Source: JABEVB01 sp049965775 (GTDB lineage: Bacteria; Planctomycetota; Phycisphaerae; WQYP01). From it: a stretch of DNA of 15,427 nt. Under the pieces are notes generated by a model. That model saw nothing but the letters and a program-made list of their open reading frames with translations, was not told the DNA's origin and did no database searches. Positions 13,616 through 15,427 of this stretch are shown one piece after another; within the stretch, counting starts at the first letter, position 1, and each line of letters begins with the position of its first letter. The translations under genes were made by a program, and so were the position numbers. The DNA lies in contig JBMFVX010000068.1 of assembly GCA_049965775.1 (NCBI GenBank), forward strand, positions 1 through 15,427, in the 5' to 3' direction.

Positions 13616-14701
13616 ATGAGCAAAAAAACCGCCAAACCAATGCCAACGGAGCCGGCCCCCGCAGCGCAGCCGGATGGCGCCATGCGCCTTAAAGCGTGCC
13701 TCGTCGGGCTTGAAAGCGTGCAGCAGGACTGGCTCACCGCCATCGCCCAGGCTGCTGACATCGGCCTGATTGAAGTAACCGCGGCCGGCCACAGCAGCGT
13801 GGCTGAAGCCCGCGATTTGGCGCAGCATTTTGATGCCCCATTCTATGACGACCTGCGCCGTATGATGCTCACCCACTCTCCGCAAATCATCATACTCGAC
13901 CGCCCGCCCGAACTCGGCCTCGATTTTATTGAAGCATGCCTGCAGCAACAGATCGGCATTTTGAGCCTGGGGCCGGTGGTCAGCAATTTGACCGAGGCGC
14001 GGCAAATTGCCGCCGTGCTCAAGCCCAAAACCCACCTGCTTTTGAATTGGCCGCTCGCCCTGGAGGGTTGGGCATTCAAACAATGCCTGCAAACACAGGA
14101 ATACTTTCTGGATGTTTCGCTGCTGACGGCTGGCTTTTTCGCCATAAACCACGCAATTGCTAAATCGCGTCAGCAGGCGGGTACCGAATCAGTCGTGCGT
14201 TCCATGAGCGTTCTCGCCTGGGATGCCATGCGAACCATCATTGAACTCCTTGGGTTGCCCGCTTCGGTTTATGCCTGCATTGATGGCTCGGTCGGCGAAG
14301 GTGATCGCTTTCATGATGCCACCGGCTCGGCGGCCGCCACACTGCGCTTCGCCGATGGCGGCGCCTGCGGCCTGGCCATCAGCGACCGCGAAACGCCCGC
14401 ACGCCGCGAACTGCTGGTGCAAAGCCGCGCCGGCAGCGTGCGTATGACCGATTTCAGCTACCGAATTTGCGATTCCTCCGGCAAACTTATTGAAGAAGAC
14501 ACGCGAACTCCCATATTACCCGCCGAGCAGTGCCTTACCGCACTGCAGGACTTTTGCCGCGGCTTTACCGCTCCGCCATCACCCCACCGCGGCTGGAACC
14601 ACCTGCTGGTCGAAACCTCCGCGACAATGGTCGCCATGCTGATCTCCAACCGAACCGGCGCCGCCGAGTCGCCACAAAGGCTTATAGACCTGCGGGCATA
14701 G
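13616..14701 (+). CDS. Diverged Gfo/Idh/MocA-like protein
   Basis: The 361-residue product resembles the Gfo/Idh/MocA fold, NAD(P)-dependent sugar and small-molecule oxidoreductases: an N-terminal Rossmann-like half (about 24-140, with LKACLVGL and IIILDRPPELG) and a C-terminal half of mixed alpha/beta character. The usual glycine-rich GxGxxG loop is replaced by VGLESVQQDW, and the usual EKP motif region reads LGPVVSN, so binding of a dinucleotide or catalysis is doubtful. It may be a non-catalytic relative. The first 20 residues (Lys/Pro/Ala-rich) form an extra leader, not a signal peptide. The start is supported by GGGGA seven bases before the ATG at 13616. It follows metG by 24 bases in the same direction, suggesting an operon without an obvious functional link. 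Confidence 0.65.
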   Translation: MSKKTAKPMPTEPAPAAQPDGAMRLKACLVGLESVQQDWLTAIAQAADIGLIEVTAAGHSSVAEARDLAQHFDAPFYDDLRRMMLTHSPQIIILDRPPELGLDFIEACLQQQIGILSLGPVVSNLTEARQIAAVLKPKTHLLLNWPLALEGWAFKQCLQTQEYFLDVSLLTAGFFAINHAIAKSRQQAGTESVVRSMSVLAWDAMRTIIELLGLPASVYACIDGSVGEGDRFHDATGSAAATLRFADGGACGLAISDRETPARRELLVQSRAGSVRMTDFSYRICDSSGKLIEEDTRTPILPAEQCLTALQDFCRGFTAPPSPHRGWNHLLVETSATMVAMLISNRTGAAESPQRLIDLRA

Positions 14702-15116
14702 CAGAAAAATAAAACGTCGCCCGACAACGGGCCACGCGGTTAAGCCGCCAAGTCAAAACTTGTGTTTCGTCCCGGCCGGCGAGATCGCTGCCGCAGTACC
14801 CGCCTCGCGCCGCAGCACCCGCGGAAACACTTCAATTCTGACCGTATGCAGGTTACGTCACCCTATGCACGACCATTCAAGCCGCCAATGCTGGCCGGGG
14901 TATTGGCCCGTTTGCCGAAAAGAGCCTCCACCAGCCCCTATACTCCATTAACATTCCGCAATTTCTACCTAATCGCTAAGATTTATCAGACTGATAACGT
15001 ATGCCATTGATGGCTCCCTGTTTTTGGCTGCCGTCAGGCGATGCCCAGGAGCATCGGGTACGATGCCAGTTAGGTTTGCCACCCAGCGCCGTTGCAGGGC
15101 ACAAGTTGGAAATACC
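14702..15116. other. Gene-free region before the interrupted sigma-factor gene
   Basis: This 415-base stretch has no convincing CDS; an 82-codon frame (14762-15010) is rich in Arg/Pro and has no ribosome-binding site. Two short GC stems lie just after the oxidoreductase-like gene (GCCCG/CGGGC at 14719-14732, and GCGG/CCGC close by) and could be a weak transcription end, though no T-tract follows. A TATACT at 14939-14944 resembles a -10 box without a -35. The palindrome at 14983-14997 is listed separately. Confidence 0.5.
14983..14997. promoter_or_regulatory. Perfect 15-bp palindrome, operator-like
   Basis: TTATCAG and CTGATAA flank a single central A (TTATCAGACTGATAA), about 120 bases upstream of the sigma-factor ATG. 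Seven-base perfect arms with a one-base centre are typical of a binding site for a dimeric regulator; an RNA hairpin is unlikely because the loop would be too small. The cognate protein is unknown. Confidence 0.4.
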
Positions 15117-15353
15117 ATGACAGAAGAATCGCTTCTAAGAACATTAATGGCCGAGCGGGTTAAGATTCTCGCCTATGTCAACGCCATTGCCCGCCATCCA
15201 GACTTGGCCGAGGATATTTTTCAGGATATTTGCGTACTCGCCCTGGGAAAATGCGATACTATTAAGGATGAACCCCACCTGCTGCTGTGGCTGCGTAAAA
15301 CCGCCCGCTTTGAAACACTTAACCGCCTGCGAAAGCGCGGCGAACGCCAACTT
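15117..15353 (+). pseudogene. ECF sigma factor interrupted by an insertion sequence
   Basis: Residues 1-79 match the start of a planctomycete-type ECF sigma factor. MTEESLLRTLMAERVKILAY leads into HPDLAEDIFQDICVLAL, which is the region 2.1-2.2 core-binding helix, and then LLLWLRKTARFETLNRLRKR, the region 2.3-2.4 that melts and reads the -10 element. Family members have about 170-190 residues. After L79 the sequence becomes the IS tip (15354 onward) and the frame runs 13 more codons of antisense IS sequence to a TGA at 15393-15395. The sigma-4 region that recognises the -35 box is therefore missing, so a working sigma factor is unlikely. The remaining 3' part may lie beyond the element. A weak TTGGA precedes the ATG. 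Confidence 0.75.
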
Positions 15354-15427
15354 AGGGCGCGTAAACAAATAACCGCTACGGTTGACGTGGCGTGATCGTA
15401 TAGTTCCAGTCGCCGTGGAAGTCATGG
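15354..15427 (-). mobile_element. End of an ISAzo13-like insertion sequence (right copy)
   Basis: This is the exact inverse of 1-74, beginning AGGGCGCGTAAAC, directly joined to codon 79 of the sigma-factor gene. It includes the 3' end of the transposase gene. The element is oriented so that its transposase reads leftward, into the window. The remainder, and any target duplication, are beyond the edge. Confidence 0.75.
15376..15426 (-). CDS. ISAzo13-like DDE transposase, C-terminal fragment
   Basis: The same last 16 codons and TAG stop as at 2-52, on the opposite strand, reading in from beyond the right edge. It is identical to the left copy at every base, as expected for two recent copies of one element or for a collapsed repeat in assembly. 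Confidence 0.7.
   Translation of the reverse strand, partial: HDFHGDWNYTITPRQP

Noticed and set aside
14719..14732. GCCCG/CGGGC hairpin as terminator of the metG operon
   Set aside because: The stem is only five base pairs and no T-tract follows.
14762..15010. 82-codon plus-strand frame in the gap before the sigma-factor gene
   Set aside because: It is Arg/Pro-rich, has no Shine-Dalgarno sequence and overlaps the palindrome; it is probably chance.
1..15427. A composite transposon carrying all genes between the IS copies
   Set aside because: The cargo includes metG, argH and atpC, which are core genes, and the matching break points at both ends fit an assembly stop better.

Overview
This window looks like a chromosomal contig from a Planctomycetota bacterium, probably of the Phycisphaerae type. 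That placement is inferred from gene content: an LptD-like protein with OstA repeats, an FHA-GAF-histidine kinase fusion, a double zf-TFIIB protein, an ECF sigma factor of the planctomycete style and an ISAzo13-like transposase tail. No rRNA or other taxonomic marker gene is present. Codon use is GC-rich, and I found no tRNA, rRNA or CRISPR array.

Both ends are the same 74 bases in inverted orientation (1-74 and 15354-15427). Each carries the last 16 codons and stop of an ISAzo13-like transposase followed by the element tip, and both copies read inward. The simplest reading is that the contig was cut inside two copies of one insertion sequence. At the right end the element has interrupted an ECF sigma-factor gene after residue 79.

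The left 2.7 kb is accessory. It holds a small Cys/His-motif protein (minus, 450-779), a possible 18-residue leader ORF (950-1006), and an AAA+ ATPase with a DUF4143 C-terminus (1136-2326) behind a TGAGTAA-repeat operator. A broken, diverged second copy of the Cys/His gene (minus, about 2294-2653) lies on the far side, so the ATPase is bracketed by two related minus-strand sequences.

From 2687 to about 11305 six minus-strand genes run in one direction. In transcription order they are an LptD-like outer-membrane protein, ATP synthase epsilon (atpC), a ferritin-like protein, an FHA-GAF histidine kinase, argininosuccinate lyase (argH) and a double zinc-ribbon protein. Gaps of 70 to 289 bases, and good promoter-like sequences in front of atpC, argH and the LptD gene, suggest several transcripts rather than one operon. 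atpC stands alone, away from the other ATP synthase genes.

Divergent from the LptD gene, the plus strand carries metG (methionyl-tRNA synthetase with C-terminal tRNA-binding domain). It is followed 24 bases later by a diverged Gfo/Idh/MocA-like protein, so these two probably form an operon. A 415-base non-coding stretch with a perfect TTATCAG/CTGATAA palindrome then leads to the interrupted sigma-factor gene.

I see no convincing complete new multi-gene system. The most unusual items are the ATPase island with its operator and flanking paralogous fragments, the micro-ORF upstream of it, and several proteins that keep a fold but seem to have lost signature residues.
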